From: Hyunsoonleella aestuarii
GTDB lineage: Bacteria > Bacteroidota > Bacteroidia > Flavobacteriales > Flavobacteriaceae
Reading direction: 5' to 3'
DNA length: 64,000 nucleotides
Assembly (NCBI RefSeq): GCF_006148925.1
Contig: NZ_VAWB01000003.1
Span: 186,001 to 250,000 of the forward strand
A model generated the notes under the pieces. That model was not told the DNA's origin. It did no database searches and saw only the letters and a list, made by a program, of their open reading frames with translations. Position numbers and translations under genes: made by a program. Below are positions 8,940 to 19,481 of the stretch, in pieces (positions within the stretch are counted from its first letter, which is position 1; the number at the start of each line of letters is the position of its first letter).

Positions 8940-10280
8940 TTATTGCCACGATATACTACCGGCTGTCTGTATATGTTTAGCCAGAGCTTTCTTTAATTTT
9001 TGTTTTATTTGAGGATTATCCAAGGGAATTGTCTCTTTTGGATCATGGACCAAATCAAATAGCTTATATTCTGAAAAAGGATTGTTTTGAAGTAATTTAT
9101 ACCTTCCATCTGAAATGGTATAATAAGCCCTACCTCCAAACTTATGACCTTCTCTTCGTACCCAAACCATATTTCTGGAATCTTCTGAGTTTGTTAGACC
9201 ATGAAGTGGTACTATGCTTCTTGAAGGTAATTCTGAATTAATCTCTCCTTCTCCAGCAAACTTTAACAAGGTTGGATAAAAATCCATTAGCAGTAAAGGT
9301 GTATCAATAACCCTAGATATTGATTGGTTGGGTAGTTTAACAATACAAGGAATTCTAATACCTCCTTCTAACATATCGCCTTTCCCTCCAGAAAAAGGTT
9401 GGTTATTTGCTCCATAGTTTAAGGCTCCACCATTATCTGAAGTAAAAACCACAATAGTGTTTTTATCTAATTGAGTCCTTTTTAAATGCTCTAAAATCCT
9501 ACCAATATTAAAATCCAGATGTTCAACAAAAGCAATCATTTTTTGTCTTTTAAGAGGTGTATTCTTTTCCCTTTTTTGAATACTATTTAACCACTCCATT
9601 GGGGGTTGCACGGGGTCATGAGGGGCATTGTATGTTAAAAAAAGAAAAAATGGTTTGTCGGATTTCTTTTGTTTTTGTAAATAATCTAAAGTCCAATTTG
9701 TAAACAAATCTGTGGCGTGCCCATTAGGGTTTATTTCTCTTGCATTTTCCCGCATCCAATTTACACCTGCTCTTTTGTGAGTGTAATAATCGTCCATCAT
9801 ATCCCCCACAAAGCCTTTAAAATAGTCAAACCCTCTGTTGTTGGGCAAATCGGGACTTTTATAACCTAAGTGCCATTTTCCTATAAGTGCCGTATTATAG
9901 TTTAATTTTTGTAAGGCTTCAGGGAGTGTAATTACATCGTCTTTTAAGTTTCCCCAGGTATTGTCAGGCATATCCCTAATTACTCCTGGAACACCAACCA
10001 TATCTGGGTAATTTCCCGTAAGGATAGAGGCTCTACTGGGTGAACATACAGTACTGTTGGCATATGCTCTTGTAAACTTGACTCCATGTTGGGTCAGTTT
10101 ATCTATTTGGGGTGTTTTAAGGTCCTTGGCTCCGTAGCAGCTTAGGTCTCCATAGCCTAAATCATCGGCCAGAATAAAAATAATATTTGGTTTTTCTTGC
10201 GAGTATAGATTCATGGATAAGAAAAAAAAACCGAGATAGAGAACGACCTTTAAACTTGCAATTAAATTTATTCTTCTCAT
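8940..10280 (-). CDS. Sulfatase, S1 (arylsulfatase A-like), cysteine type
   Basis: Exported formylglycine-dependent sulfatase of 446 aa. A signal peptide covers about residues 1-28 (ending NLYSQ). The metal-binding start IIFILADDLGYGD gives the Asp pair 39-40. The maturation motif STVCSPSRASILTG has Cys79 as the residue to be converted to formylglycine. GKWHLGY and VFTSDNGGALNYG supply the later substrate/metal residues. The length and GGKGDMLEGGIRIP stretch resemble the arylsulfatase A/GalNAc-4-sulfatase branch. It follows the 607-aa sulfatase by 44 nt on the same strand. It should remove sulfate esters from the PUL glycan in the periplasm; position specificity is not readable. Confidence 0.92.
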   Translation of the reverse strand: MRRINLIASLKVVLYLGFFFLSMNLYSQEKPNIIFILADDLGYGDLSCYGAKDLKTPQIDKLTQHGVKFTRAYANSTVCSPSRASILTGNYPDMVGVPGVIRDMPDNTWGNLKDDVITLPEALQKLNYNTALIGKWHLGYKSPDLPNNRGFDYFKGFVGDMMDDYYTHKRAGVNWMRENAREINPNGHATDLFTNWTLDYLQKQKKSDKPFFLFLTYNAPHDPVQPPMEWLNSIQKREKNTPLKRQKMIAFVEHLDFNIGRILEHLKRTQLDKNTIVVFTSDNGGALNYGANNQPFSGGKGDMLEGGIRIPCIVKLPNQSISRVIDTPLLLMDFYPTLLKFAGEGEINSELPSRSIVPLHGLTNSEDSRNMVWVRREGHKFGGRAYYTISDGRYKLLQNNPFSEYKLFDLVHDPKETIPLDNPQIKQKLKKALAKHIQTAGSISWQ

Positions 10281-10324
10281 ATTATCCCGGTTTTTTAAAA
10301 CTAATAAAACATTAAAGTTTGCTA

Positions 10325-12148
10325 TTAATCAAATTTCAATATGTCAGATATAGGGAGCGTATAACTATAATTTTCAACTGCAACAGGTATATCATCTCCA
10401 TAAAATTTTGATGTTTTAGAGAGTTTGGGTCTTGCAACCAACCAATAATAGCCTTTCTCTTTAGGTTCAAAACTATTTTCAGCAATATTGTCTAGAATTA
10501 AACGAGCCTCCTTTATATTGTCTGATGCGGAATAATATATCGCATAGATTTTAAAGGCATCCGATTTTTCCCATTTCATTTTTTTCTTTTTTAGGGAAAC
10601 TTCAATAGGCGAATACTCTTGAAACTGCCATCCGGCCAATGTTTGAAAATACATGTCCTGATAAATTGTTTTGTAATTATCATCAAAAATTAGATTATTC
10701 AATTCATCTGGATCTGTCTTAATGTTATATAATTGATCTATAATGCCATGGGTGTAAACAAATTTATAATCGCCTTTTCGCATCATTCTAGACGGCACAT
10801 TTCTAGCTCCTGGCAACAATTTGTAATCTCCTCCCCTAAATTCCGAATACACAACTCTGTCTTTTAACTCCTCTCCCTTAGTTAATACATCTAATAAAGA
10901 AACACCTTGCGCGGTTTCTGGAGTTTTACCATTAATTAATTCTGCCAATGTTGGCATTAAATCTATAAAACTAACAATGGAATTATTGATTGTATTCCCT
11001 TTAAATAATTTTGGATACGATACAATGAATGGCACATTTACAGCATCTTCATACATATTGTGTTTTCCTCTTAAACCATGTTCAAATAAATGCTCTCCAT
11101 GATCTGTAGTGTAGATAATAATAGTGTTGTCATAAAGCCCTTTCTCCTTTAAGGCATTGACTACTCTTCCTACCATATCATCCATTTCTGTAATACAAGC
11201 ATTGTAGGCAGCCATCACATTTTGAGCTTTTTCAAGGTTTTTAGGAATTCCTGAATGTACCCAATTTGGCACCCAAGGGTATTTACCTTTTTTATACCAG
11301 TCATCATAAGTTTCAGGTAATTGATATTCAGAGGGCGTATGCATATCCAAATACGTTTGGGTAGTTGTAAATGGGGCATGCGGTTTTTCAAAACCTACAT
11401 GTAAGAAGAAGTTTTTGCCATCTTCTGCTCTTTTATTGATAAACTCCACAGATTTTCGTGCCACCACCATATCAAAGTTATCCTCATCATTCTTAACAAG
11501 AGTAGGCACATATTCCTCATTAAGATGCATAGAGCCTCCCTTATAGGTTTTCCCATACTTCTTAAATTGTCTGTAACGCATATAGGTATCTTCACCCACT
11601 TCATCTTCATAATGGCCGCCAGGGAAGTATGTATAATACCTTAGGCCAATTTCATCAAAGCCCATATCATTTCCTTCCTTATGGTCTTCGTCTACATCTT
11701 TTTGGAGTTCACCGTGCACATGCATTTTACCTGGTGAAGCCGACACATACCCTTGCTCTTTAAACACATCTGCTAAGGTAACAATGCCCTCATGATAACC
11801 AGTTTCCCTAAGGTACCCACTACCTAGATTTTTAACTTTCCCATTGGGCATAGTTACTGGAGCTTTATGATATATGGCACCATTGGCATAGGGATACATA
11901 CCGGTAACCAATGATGCCCTTGCAGGTGCACAAACAGGAGCGGGTGTGTAAGCGTTATTAAACATTACCCCTGTTTTGGCTAGTTCATCAATATTTGGTG
12001 TAATTGACCTTTGGCTTCCGTATGCTCCGGTTTCTTCTAATTTATGCTGATCTGAAATTATAAAGACAACATTAGGTTTTTGACTATTACTTTGTGCATG
12101 AATGTTACATGCACAAAGCAGTAAGAACCCAAAAAATAATTTTCTCAT
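10325..12148 (-). CDS. Sulfatase, S1 family, long variant with CxPAR motif
   Basis: Exported sulfatase of 607 aa with a signal peptide ending near NIHAQ (residue 19). It starts VVFIISDQH, where the usual second Asp is Gln, as in choline-sulfatase and related branches. The maturation motif is PVCAPARASLVTG with Cys73, so Ala replaces the usual Ser before Arg. Later residues are in GKMHVHG and YTTDHGEHLFEHG. It is about 100-150 aa longer than the other four sulfatases; the extra part is C-terminal (about 480-607), with segments such as YYWLVARPKLSKTSKFYG and no recognised domain. It directly follows SusD (10 nt), so it is tightly linked to the uptake pair. Confidence 0.9.
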   Translation of the reverse strand: MRKLFFGFLLLCACNIHAQSNSQKPNVVFIISDQHKLEETGAYGSQRSITPNIDELAKTGVMFNNAYTPAPVCAPARASLVTGMYPYANGAIYHKAPVTMPNGKVKNLGSGYLRETGYHEGIVTLADVFKEQGYVSASPGKMHVHGELQKDVDEDHKEGNDMGFDEIGLRYYTYFPGGHYEDEVGEDTYMRYRQFKKYGKTYKGGSMHLNEEYVPTLVKNDEDNFDMVVARKSVEFINKRAEDGKNFFLHVGFEKPHAPFTTTQTYLDMHTPSEYQLPETYDDWYKKGKYPWVPNWVHSGIPKNLEKAQNVMAAYNACITEMDDMVGRVVNALKEKGLYDNTIIIYTTDHGEHLFEHGLRGKHNMYEDAVNVPFIVSYPKLFKGNTINNSIVSFIDLMPTLAELINGKTPETAQGVSLLDVLTKGEELKDRVVYSEFRGGDYKLLPGARNVPSRMMRKGDYKFVYTHGIIDQLYNIKTDPDELNNLIFDDNYKTIYQDMYFQTLAGWQFQEYSPIEVSLKKKKMKWEKSDAFKIYAIYYSASDNIKEARLILDNIAENSFEPKEKGYYWLVARPKLSKTSKFYGDDIPVAVENYSYTLPISDILKFD

Positions 12149-12158
12149 AGGTGATTTA

Positions 12159-13754
12159 TTAATCTATGTTTCCGTTTGCAGACGATTCAATTAACGGAAT
12201 TGGCCAGGTATAATCTTCAGGCTGCCTTGCTCCAACCGTATTATTATAACTTGACCTACAGTATTCATCATAAACACCCATTCTGGTTAAATCAAAAAAG
12301 CGGTGGCCTTCTAATGATAATTCTTGAAATCTTTCATGCAAAATGGCATGCCTGAATTCTTCCATAGATAGCCCAGTCCCGTCAAAATTATCCATACTCA
12401 CACGATTCCTCAATGTACTTAAATCAGCGTTGGCCATAGCTGGGTCTTGGTTAATCTCTGCCAAAGCTTCTGCACGCATCAAATAAACCTCTGCCAAGCG
12501 AATAATATGCCAATTTTGTTGGCTTGTATATTCTGTTGTAGCATTGGTATCGATATATTTTGATGTATATACTACGTTCAAGTTTCCATTTGCTGCCCCT
12601 GTTGCGGTTATGGTCCTGATATAACCCGTACTATTAGGATTCAAGACATATGTTTTGGTAGCGTCTTGAAAATTCTGAATAATGGAGTTTTGAAATCGAA
12701 TATCGGTCTTGTCTATATTGTTATTTATAAAACCTCCTTGCATTTTATTGGTGCCACCCCAGCCACCTCCGCTAAGGCCAGCGTTTCTAGGACAAAATAA
12801 ATTGGAAACTGCGGTACCTTGTTCCACAATTGAGGAACCTTGCACATCAAATAACAATTCTGGGTTATTTCCATTTGAAGCTGAAAAAATATTTTTCCAA
12901 TCTTCTAAATTAGACACCAATTGATAACCGTTTTCGTTTAACGCCAAATCACATTGCTCTTTGGCCATTCGGTAATACGATTCTGGCGATTCTGAAATAC
13001 CATTATAGCGTTCATTGCCTAATACCCCAGCCATAGCACTGCGCTTTGAAGAGGCTATTTGTAAATAGGTTTTAGCTAACATTGCATGTGCTGACGCCTT
13101 TGTTACCCTTCCAATATTATTGATATAACCATTTCTAGTTTCATTAAATCCCCAACAATTATCTGCCGCAAATTGAAAATCGTTAATAATTACCTCATAG
13201 ATATCTTCAATAGGAGACACTGGTAACCCTTCTTCTCCTGGTTGTACTGGTGTCGTTCTAAGTGGTACTTCTCCAAAACACCTTACCAGGTTAAAGTAAT
13301 TTAAACCTCTTAAAAATCTTGCCTCTCCAATTACTCTCCATTTTAGCTCTTCATCTATATTGCTTGTTTGAGCCACCCTAGCTATCACATTATTGGCATC
13401 TTTTATGCCAACATAAGCTTCTTTCCAAAAGTTAGGCAAATTTTGGTCTGTGTTAGCTATAGTACCTCTTCTAAAATTCCCATGTTTCCAACTAGAGGCT
13501 CCTTGATCCGAGGCCGCAAAAGCATTGGATAAAAATTGCTGTCTGTAATAACCAACACCACTTTTTAACTGGGCATAAACTGCTGTTACTGCAGCCAATG
13601 CATCCGTATCGTTTTGATAGAAAAAATCTGTTCCTATTTGCGTAAAAGGCTCTTCCTCTAATGCTTCATCACAACTAACAAAAATGAATGAAACAATTAG
13701 TAAATAACACAACTTAAATTTCATGTTTTTCAATTTAAATGCTTTCATAATCAA
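12159..13754 (-). CDS. SusD/RagB-type glycan-binding lipoprotein
   Basis: Surface lipoprotein of about 531 aa that should pair with the adjacent SusC to bind and deliver oligosaccharides. The lipobox is IFVSCDE. The SusD N-terminal pattern is clear (QIGTDFFYQNDTDALAAV), followed by TPR-like helices (RWRVIGEARFLRGLNYFNLV, RVTKASAHAMLAKTYLQIA) and the C-terminal NWHIIRLAEVYLMRAEALAE and ERFQELSLEGHRFFDLTRMG motifs. Starts at 13754, 13748 or 13724 are possible; the last gives the most standard signal peptide (MKFKLCYLLIVSF). The start at 13754 is 4 nt from the SusC stop, the usual order and tight spacing of the pair. Confidence 0.95.
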   Translation of the reverse strand: MIMKAFKLKNMKFKLCYLLIVSFIFVSCDEALEEEPFTQIGTDFFYQNDTDALAAVTAVYAQLKSGVGYYRQQFLSNAFAASDQGASSWKHGNFRRGTIANTDQNLPNFWKEAYVGIKDANNVIARVAQTSNIDEELKWRVIGEARFLRGLNYFNLVRCFGEVPLRTTPVQPGEEGLPVSPIEDIYEVIINDFQFAADNCWGFNETRNGYINNIGRVTKASAHAMLAKTYLQIASSKRSAMAGVLGNERYNGISESPESYYRMAKEQCDLALNENGYQLVSNLEDWKNIFSASNGNNPELLFDVQGSSIVEQGTAVSNLFCPRNAGLSGGGWGGTNKMQGGFINNNIDKTDIRFQNSIIQNFQDATKTYVLNPNSTGYIRTITATGAANGNLNVVYTSKYIDTNATTEYTSQQNWHIIRLAEVYLMRAEALAEINQDPAMANADLSTLRNRVSMDNFDGTGLSMEEFRHAILHERFQELSLEGHRFFDLTRMGVYDEYCRSSYNNTVGARQPEDYTWPIPLIESSANGNID

Positions 13755-13758
13755 TTTT

Positions 13759-16700
13759 TTAATAATTAAACTTTAATCCTAACGTATAGGTTCTCGTACC
13801 TGGATACCCTCCAAAGTCAACACCTCTTCTCTGAGGGTCTTTGTTATACGTTTGCACTTCTGGGTCATAACCTGGGTAATCTGTCCAAGTCACCAAATTT
13901 TGACCCGTAGCATATAACCTTAAACTTTTACTATTTTTAAAGTTAATGGTATAGCCAATATTTAGGTTTTTTAATCTTATGTATGACCCGTCAAAAACTT
14001 GCCTGTCTGAAACGATAGCTCTTTGCCCAGGGTCTGTAAGCGGTGCTGGGTTACCAACATTAGTCGTTTGTCCATCAGCTGGGTTATAGGTAACATTACC
14101 AGAAGCATCAACATTTAATGGTGCTTTCCATGAATCTTCAAAAGACGATAACAAGCCATTTCTACTGTTTTGGTTTCCGGTTAAGGCCCAAGAGTCTACC
14201 CAGAAAATATCACCTCCTTTTTGACCTGTGAATAATACACTCATATCCCAATTACCTAATCTGAAATTATTGGTAATCGCAGCAGTAAAATCAGGATTAG
14301 GATCACCGATTTGCACATAGTCCTCAAAATTAATCTCTTGTGTTGCCAATGGTTGACCACTACCATCAAGATCAACCGAATTATTAATGTACTTAATTTC
14401 TCCCGGAGCAGCACCATCAATACCACTAGCTATAGCTTCATCCCAGTCTTGATAAATTCCATTGGTTTGAGCTCCCCAAAAAATACCTAAAGGTTGCCCT
14501 TCCATAAACATAATTGGGTTTGCCTGACTAAATCCGACTGATGGCCCCAATTGAAATTCTAAATTAGAGTTTAGTTTCACTAATTTATTTCTATTCAATG
14601 AAAAATTACCTGATACATTCCATCCAAATTTATCAGTATCAAAAAGCGCTGCATTAATACCCAATTCAATACCCTTGTTTTCAACTTCTCCAAAATTGTC
14701 AACAATCGTTGCAAAACCATTTGATGCTGGCAATGTTACATTTTGAAGTAAATCATAAGTCAACTTATAATAGGTATCTATGGTTAAGCCAACCTTAGAA
14801 TTAAAAAGTCCAATATCTAAACCGGCATTGAATTGGTCTGTAGTTTCCCAAGTTAAGTCATCATTAGCCAAGTTTGATTCATAAAAACCTGTTACCAACT
14901 GATTATTAAAGTTATATCTAATTGGTGTTAAAAGCGCTAGTGACTGATAAGGAGCTATAGGATTACTTCCCGTTTTACCATAAGATAGTCTTAGCTTTAG
15001 ATTAGAAATTGAATTAGAATTCTTTAAAAAGTTTTCGTTAGAAATTGCCCAAGCTAACGCCACAGAAGGGAAAATAGCACTTTTATTATTTTCGGCAAAT
15101 TTAGAAGACGCATCTATACGTGTATTTACATCTATATAATATTTACTCTTGTAATTATACCCAACTCTAGCAAGCCCAGACAATAAACCAAACTCTCTAA
15201 ATTGTGCAATAGGTACTAATACATCTGTTGCCGACTCAAAAGTATAAAAGGTTGTTGCATCATTTCCAAAGCCAAATGCCTTGTTAAACATAGCGCGAAT
15301 ATTATTATTCTCATAAGTACCTACAAGAATAGCATCAACACGGTGACCTTTAAAATTGTTTCTATAACGTAAACTTGCTTCGGTATAAATTTTCTTGTTC
15401 TCTATAAAAGATTGTGTAGCCTCACCATTATTTCTTCTACCCCGTGTGGTATTCGTTGGATAATAACTATCTCTATTACTTTTTTGATAGTTAAAAGCGC
15501 CTTTAACAACTCCCGTTAGTTTTGGGGTTATTTTAGCGGATACTGAAACATTTTGAATAAAATTAACGGATTGCTTTCTATCAGTCACGAACTTAGCTAG
15601 TGTGTAAGGATTTGAAATAACATTTCCTTCATTTAAATCTGCATAAATATCATCATCTTGTCCAGGCTCCAAAATATCAAAAATGGGTTGAAACTGCAAC
15701 GCTTGCGACACCACACTTCTTTGTTGGAAAATTTGACTGTTACCTACAGAAGCAGCATTACCTGTATTGTAAGCCATATTAGTTCTTGTAAAAATATCAA
15801 TTTTATCATTGAAAGCTTTTCTTTTACCGTTCACATTAAAAGTCACTCTCTTATTACCTGTGTTAATAATAACACCTTCAATATCCTGAAAGCCTAAACT
15901 CACAGATAAATTTCTTTTTCTATCTCCGCCACGATATGATAGATTGTACGCATTTGAAAATGCCATTCGATATGTTAAATCTTGCCAATTATTGTTAACT
16001 CCTGTAGTAGTAGGATAAGGCAAATTAAAAGCTGCTAATTCTGGGTAATTATCTACGGTTAAAGGTTGAGAGCCATCAAAAGCACCACCTGCCCTCTGCG
16101 GGTCAGTAATATTTACATATAATTGGTTAATGACTCTTTGATTCATATAATCTTCAAACTGAGGGCCATCCATAACACCAATATTTTTTACAACGTCTGT
16201 AATAAAATTATCAACTGTTAGTGTTAATGCATCTTTGCCCCCATCTTTTCCGCCGCTTTTTGTGGTAATAATAATAACCCCATTGGCTCCTCTAGCTCCA
16301 TAAACTGCTGTAGCCGCGGCATCTTTAAGCACTTCCATTTTTTCTATGTCATTTGGATTTAAAAAGCTAAGGGAGCTTTGTGATTGCCCCGAGCCTCCAT
16401 TTCCTTCGGCATCTGTTAGTGGGTCAATTGGAATACCATCAATTACATATAAAGGTTGCGTTCCACCAAGCATAGAGTTTGTTCCTCTAACAGAAATGGC
16501 AATGCCTCCACCTGGTTCTGAACTTTCATTTACAACAACACCAGCTACTTGACCCTGTAGCATTTGTTCTATAGAGTTTGTTCTATTTTTCTCCAGTTGC
16601 TCTGTTGTAACCTGAGCAATTGAACCCGATAAATCTTTTTTAGTAACATCGAAGTAACCTACACTTACCACAACTTCATCAAGCTGTGAAATATCAGATT

Positions 16701-16971
16701 CTAAAAGAACTTGAACCGAAGGTGAAGAAACCTTTAATTCTGTAGTTTTATAACCTATATATGAAAATACAAGTACGGCTCCTTTCTCTGCATCAATTTG
16801 AAATTCCCCGTCAAAATCTGTGACGGCTCCCTTGGAGGTTCCTTTTACAAGAATAGCGGCACCAGGTAAAGGCTGTTTTGTTTCTTTGTCTAGTACTTTG
16901 CCTTTTATATTAATTTCCTGTGCCATGAGGCAGACAGGGAACAATAAAACAAATAAAATTAATTTTCTCAT
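13759..16971 (-). CDS. SusC/RagA-type TonB-dependent outer-membrane transporter
   Basis: Outer-membrane barrel of 1070 aa for TonB-driven oligosaccharide import. After a signal peptide (FVLLFPVCLMAQ), residues of about 20-105 form the carboxypeptidase-regulatory-like domain (INIKGKVLDKETKQPLPGA, FSYIGYKTTEL). The plug domain covers about 115-240 (RTNSIEQMLQGQVAGV, VLKDAAATAVYGARGANGVI, IITTKSG). The remainder is the beta-barrel, ending with aromatic GTRTYTLGLKFNY. The gene precedes SusD by 4 nt and follows the T9SS glycoside hydrolase-like gene by 20 nt, so the whole block is one operon with the putative hydrolases first. Confidence 0.97.
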   Translation of the reverse strand: MRKLILFVLLFPVCLMAQEINIKGKVLDKETKQPLPGAAILVKGTSKGAVTDFDGEFQIDAEKGAVLVFSYIGYKTTELKVSSPSVQVLLESDISQLDEVVVSVGYFDVTKKDLSGSIAQVTTEQLEKNRTNSIEQMLQGQVAGVVVNESSEPGGGIAISVRGTNSMLGGTQPLYVIDGIPIDPLTDAEGNGGSGQSQSSLSFLNPNDIEKMEVLKDAAATAVYGARGANGVIIITTKSGGKDGGKDALTLTVDNFITDVVKNIGVMDGPQFEDYMNQRVINQLYVNITDPQRAGGAFDGSQPLTVDNYPELAAFNLPYPTTTGVNNNWQDLTYRMAFSNAYNLSYRGGDRKRNLSVSLGFQDIEGVIINTGNKRVTFNVNGKRKAFNDKIDIFTRTNMAYNTGNAASVGNSQIFQQRSVVSQALQFQPIFDILEPGQDDDIYADLNEGNVISNPYTLAKFVTDRKQSVNFIQNVSVSAKITPKLTGVVKGAFNYQKSNRDSYYPTNTTRGRRNNGEATQSFIENKKIYTEASLRYRNNFKGHRVDAILVGTYENNNIRAMFNKAFGFGNDATTFYTFESATDVLVPIAQFREFGLLSGLARVGYNYKSKYYIDVNTRIDASSKFAENNKSAIFPSVALAWAISNENFLKNSNSISNLKLRLSYGKTGSNPIAPYQSLALLTPIRYNFNNQLVTGFYESNLANDDLTWETTDQFNAGLDIGLFNSKVGLTIDTYYKLTYDLLQNVTLPASNGFATIVDNFGEVENKGIELGINAALFDTDKFGWNVSGNFSLNRNKLVKLNSNLEFQLGPSVGFSQANPIMFMEGQPLGIFWGAQTNGIYQDWDEAIASGIDGAAPGEIKYINNSVDLDGSGQPLATQEINFEDYVQIGDPNPDFTAAITNNFRLGNWDMSVLFTGQKGGDIFWVDSWALTGNQNSRNGLLSSFEDSWKAPLNVDASGNVTYNPADGQTTNVGNPAPLTDPGQRAIVSDRQVFDGSYIRLKNLNIGYTINFKNSKSLRLYATGQNLVTWTDYPGYDPEVQTYNKDPQRRGVDFGGYPGTRTYTLGLKFNY

Positions 16972-16991
16972 AAGTTAAATTTAGTTTGATT

Positions 16992-19454
16992 TTAGTTAAT
17001 AATTAGTTTTTTTATTTCAATGGACTTATTTGTATCTTGAATACGTACTATATATGAACCAGCACTTAATCCAGAAACATCAATATTTTCATTTTGCTGG
17101 TAGGTAAACATTTTTAAGGCTCTGCCATGAATATCAAAAAATAAAATTCTAGCACCACTCTCTACCCCCTTTAAGTTAACCTCATTTATGGCAGGATTTG
17201 GATATATTGTTACATTGCTGATGCTTTCTGGAGACTCTGTTGATAGCGTTATAGCCCATTGTTCCATTAAAAAATTAGCGGCATGACCCCAAGAACCATC
17301 TGGTTCAATTAGCCATTTACCATCCATCCATTCATAAAGAAAATCATCTTCGTATTGCACGCCTTTTTCCCAGGTAAAACCATTTGGTGCTCCTTGTTGT
17401 CCAGAGCAATACAAATTCCATAAATAGAAATTCGGTATATTAAGCCCTAATGCCACCCCGATATACCTGCCATAACGGTTTTCTATGACCGATTGGGTGT
17501 TACTTCCATTATAAGGTGGATTTTCATTAATAGCAAACTCCCCTATTTGTACTGGAAAACTAAAAGGAAGATCTCTTGTTTCTGTTGTAAAATAGCGTGC
17601 TATTTCCAAGCCTTTCCACATAGCATGTCCGTGAGGATTAGCATTATTAGTCCAACCTCCATCGTAAGCAGACCAAGAGGTTAAATCTAATCTCGTTTTA
17701 GAGGCTACATCAGCTATAACACATGGAATATCACTTTCCATCATGGTTTTACGCGTACCGCTGTCATTCCACCATAGTTTATTAAACTCAATACCATGGT
17801 AAACTTTTACTGAATCATTAAAAACCTCATTTCTTGCTCGCTCCGTACCTCGTTGTCTAGCCCTAAACATACGAGCCATACCTTCAATATCCCATTCAAC
17901 ATCATCGGGTATAAGTGTTGGGTCTTGTTCCCACAGTACGCCTTGCCCTCGTAGCATCCAATCACCTTCCCAGTTTTGATATACAAAGGTTTTTCGCGTT
18001 GCTCCATAGGTCTCCAGCAGGTGTTTGGTTAAATCGTAAAATTGTTGTTCTTCATTTAAATAACTGCTATGGTCGAAGTCGGGGCCTTTTTTCCAATCGC
18101 CCTTATTTTTTGTAGTCGTCCAAAATGTATGTGTTTTTATATGCTTCCTTTTAAACAAGGAATCAATATATTGATGTTGGGCTACATCCTTTAATGTTGG
18201 AAAACTTGGCCATGTATGGTTAAAGGGGTAGGCACTAAACATCTTTCCGTTAATAGCTGTTAGTGTTGTTTTAATGGAAGTAGCTCCAAAATCTTTATAA
18301 TAATCTAATCCTTCCAACAAATAAGGTCTATCGGTAAAATTATACCAACCAGCGATATGACTAGACCCAAAAATATTTTGAATTTGACTAACATCTACTC
18401 CAAGGTTTGGGTCATTTGCATCAATGGCAGACGTAATTTGTGCTTTAGTCGGTAACGTACTTGAATAATGTGCCCTTAACTCACCATTATTAGTAAAATT
18501 AAAATTAGGATTGCTTTGAAGCAGGTTATCAAAATCAACACCCTCTCCTAATCTAAAAAGACCGTCTGTACTTATATTTAGATTAAAACCAGCTGCTTCA
18601 CTTATTACATTTAAATCGCCTTCATTGATTGACTGCACATATAAACTCCCCTTATCTGCTATTGTTAAAGAAGATGAATCTCCTGACGTTGTATTTTTTG
18701 TAAACAGACTTACATTATTGGCAATTACGACACCTTCGATTGTTAAGTCTGCTTTAGCCGTTGGTAAGCTCCATTGGTAAGTACTACCTGTAAGACCAAG
18801 GTTCTGCTTAATATTAATATAGGAATAATGTTTAATGGTTACATTAACCCTATTATTAGATTTAATAGCAAAACTATCATCTATAATTATATTGTATAGG
18901 TCTATAACCAAATTTCTTTCTCCAGAAGAACTTGAAATGTTTAAGGACTTGGGATTAAAAAAACCTGAGCCCGATACATATGTTGTTTCTTCATTTAGAT
19001 TTAAGTATATACGACTGTTATAATCATATATCAGTCCATCTCCAGCACCCGAGGGCTGGTTTCTACCAGCAGAAAAAGTACCATTACATAAAATACTACC
19101 ATTTATACGCAAGTCTTTTGCAAAATTGGGCGTGTTATGTCCCATTTGCAACACACCTCCCTGTTTTACTCTTAAATTGTTGCATAAATCCACAACCTGA
19201 CCAGATGTCGTTCCTTGTACATCGATGTATATGGTATGATTCCCTTCAATACTAACATCATCTGTAGCTGTAGGCACAACCCCTGTACTCCATATTGAAG
19301 AGTCACTCCAATTACCATTGGATACGGTTGTTATAGCCTCGGAAAAATCTATATTTTGATCACTTATAAGTGATAATTGCCCATATGTAGTTGACAGCGT
19401 TAAGAAAAAGCTAAACACTAGAAGTATAAGCTTGTTATTAGTAATTTTTTTCAT
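16992..19454 (-). CDS. Putative glycoside hydrolase (clan GH-A-like) with G8-like N-terminal region and T9SS type A tail
   Basis: Secreted multidomain protein of 820 aa. Signal peptide ends near TYGQ (about 26). Residues of about 38-330 read like a surface beta-helix/G8-like region (NGNWSDSSIWSTGVVPTA, DDVSIEGNHTIYID). Residues of about 360-735 form a TIM-barrel-like catalytic region shared with the two genes upstream: QNWEGDWM (Glu496), VYHGIEFNKLWW, LTSWSAYDGGW and VQIGEFAIN (Glu639). The last roughly 75 aa are a T9SS type A tail (VTIYPNPAINEVNLKG, ending KKLIIN). Glu496 at a strand-4 position and Glu639 in GE[FY] at strand 7 would suit a retaining clan GH-A acid/base and nucleophile pair. 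I do not recognise the CAZy family. As the secreted member it is the best candidate for the first cut of the polysaccharide at the cell surface. Confidence 0.72.
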   Translation of the reverse strand: MKKITNNKLILLVFSFFLTLSTTYGQLSLISDQNIDFSEAITTVSNGNWSDSSIWSTGVVPTATDDVSIEGNHTIYIDVQGTTSGQVVDLCNNLRVKQGGVLQMGHNTPNFAKDLRINGSILCNGTFSAGRNQPSGAGDGLIYDYNSRIYLNLNEETTYVSGSGFFNPKSLNISSSSGERNLVIDLYNIIIDDSFAIKSNNRVNVTIKHYSYINIKQNLGLTGSTYQWSLPTAKADLTIEGVVIANNVSLFTKNTTSGDSSSLTIADKGSLYVQSINEGDLNVISEAAGFNLNISTDGLFRLGEGVDFDNLLQSNPNFNFTNNGELRAHYSSTLPTKAQITSAIDANDPNLGVDVSQIQNIFGSSHIAGWYNFTDRPYLLEGLDYYKDFGATSIKTTLTAINGKMFSAYPFNHTWPSFPTLKDVAQHQYIDSLFKRKHIKTHTFWTTTKNKGDWKKGPDFDHSSYLNEEQQFYDLTKHLLETYGATRKTFVYQNWEGDWMLRGQGVLWEQDPTLIPDDVEWDIEGMARMFRARQRGTERARNEVFNDSVKVYHGIEFNKLWWNDSGTRKTMMESDIPCVIADVASKTRLDLTSWSAYDGGWTNNANPHGHAMWKGLEIARYFTTETRDLPFSFPVQIGEFAINENPPYNGSNTQSVIENRYGRYIGVALGLNIPNFYLWNLYCSGQQGAPNGFTWEKGVQYEDDFLYEWMDGKWLIEPDGSWGHAANFLMEQWAITLSTESPESISNVTIYPNPAINEVNLKGVESGARILFFDIHGRALKMFTYQQNENIDVSGLSAGSYIVRIQDTNKSIEIKKLIIN

Positions 19455-19481
19455 AGTTCTTTTTTTGCAATTTATTTTTGA

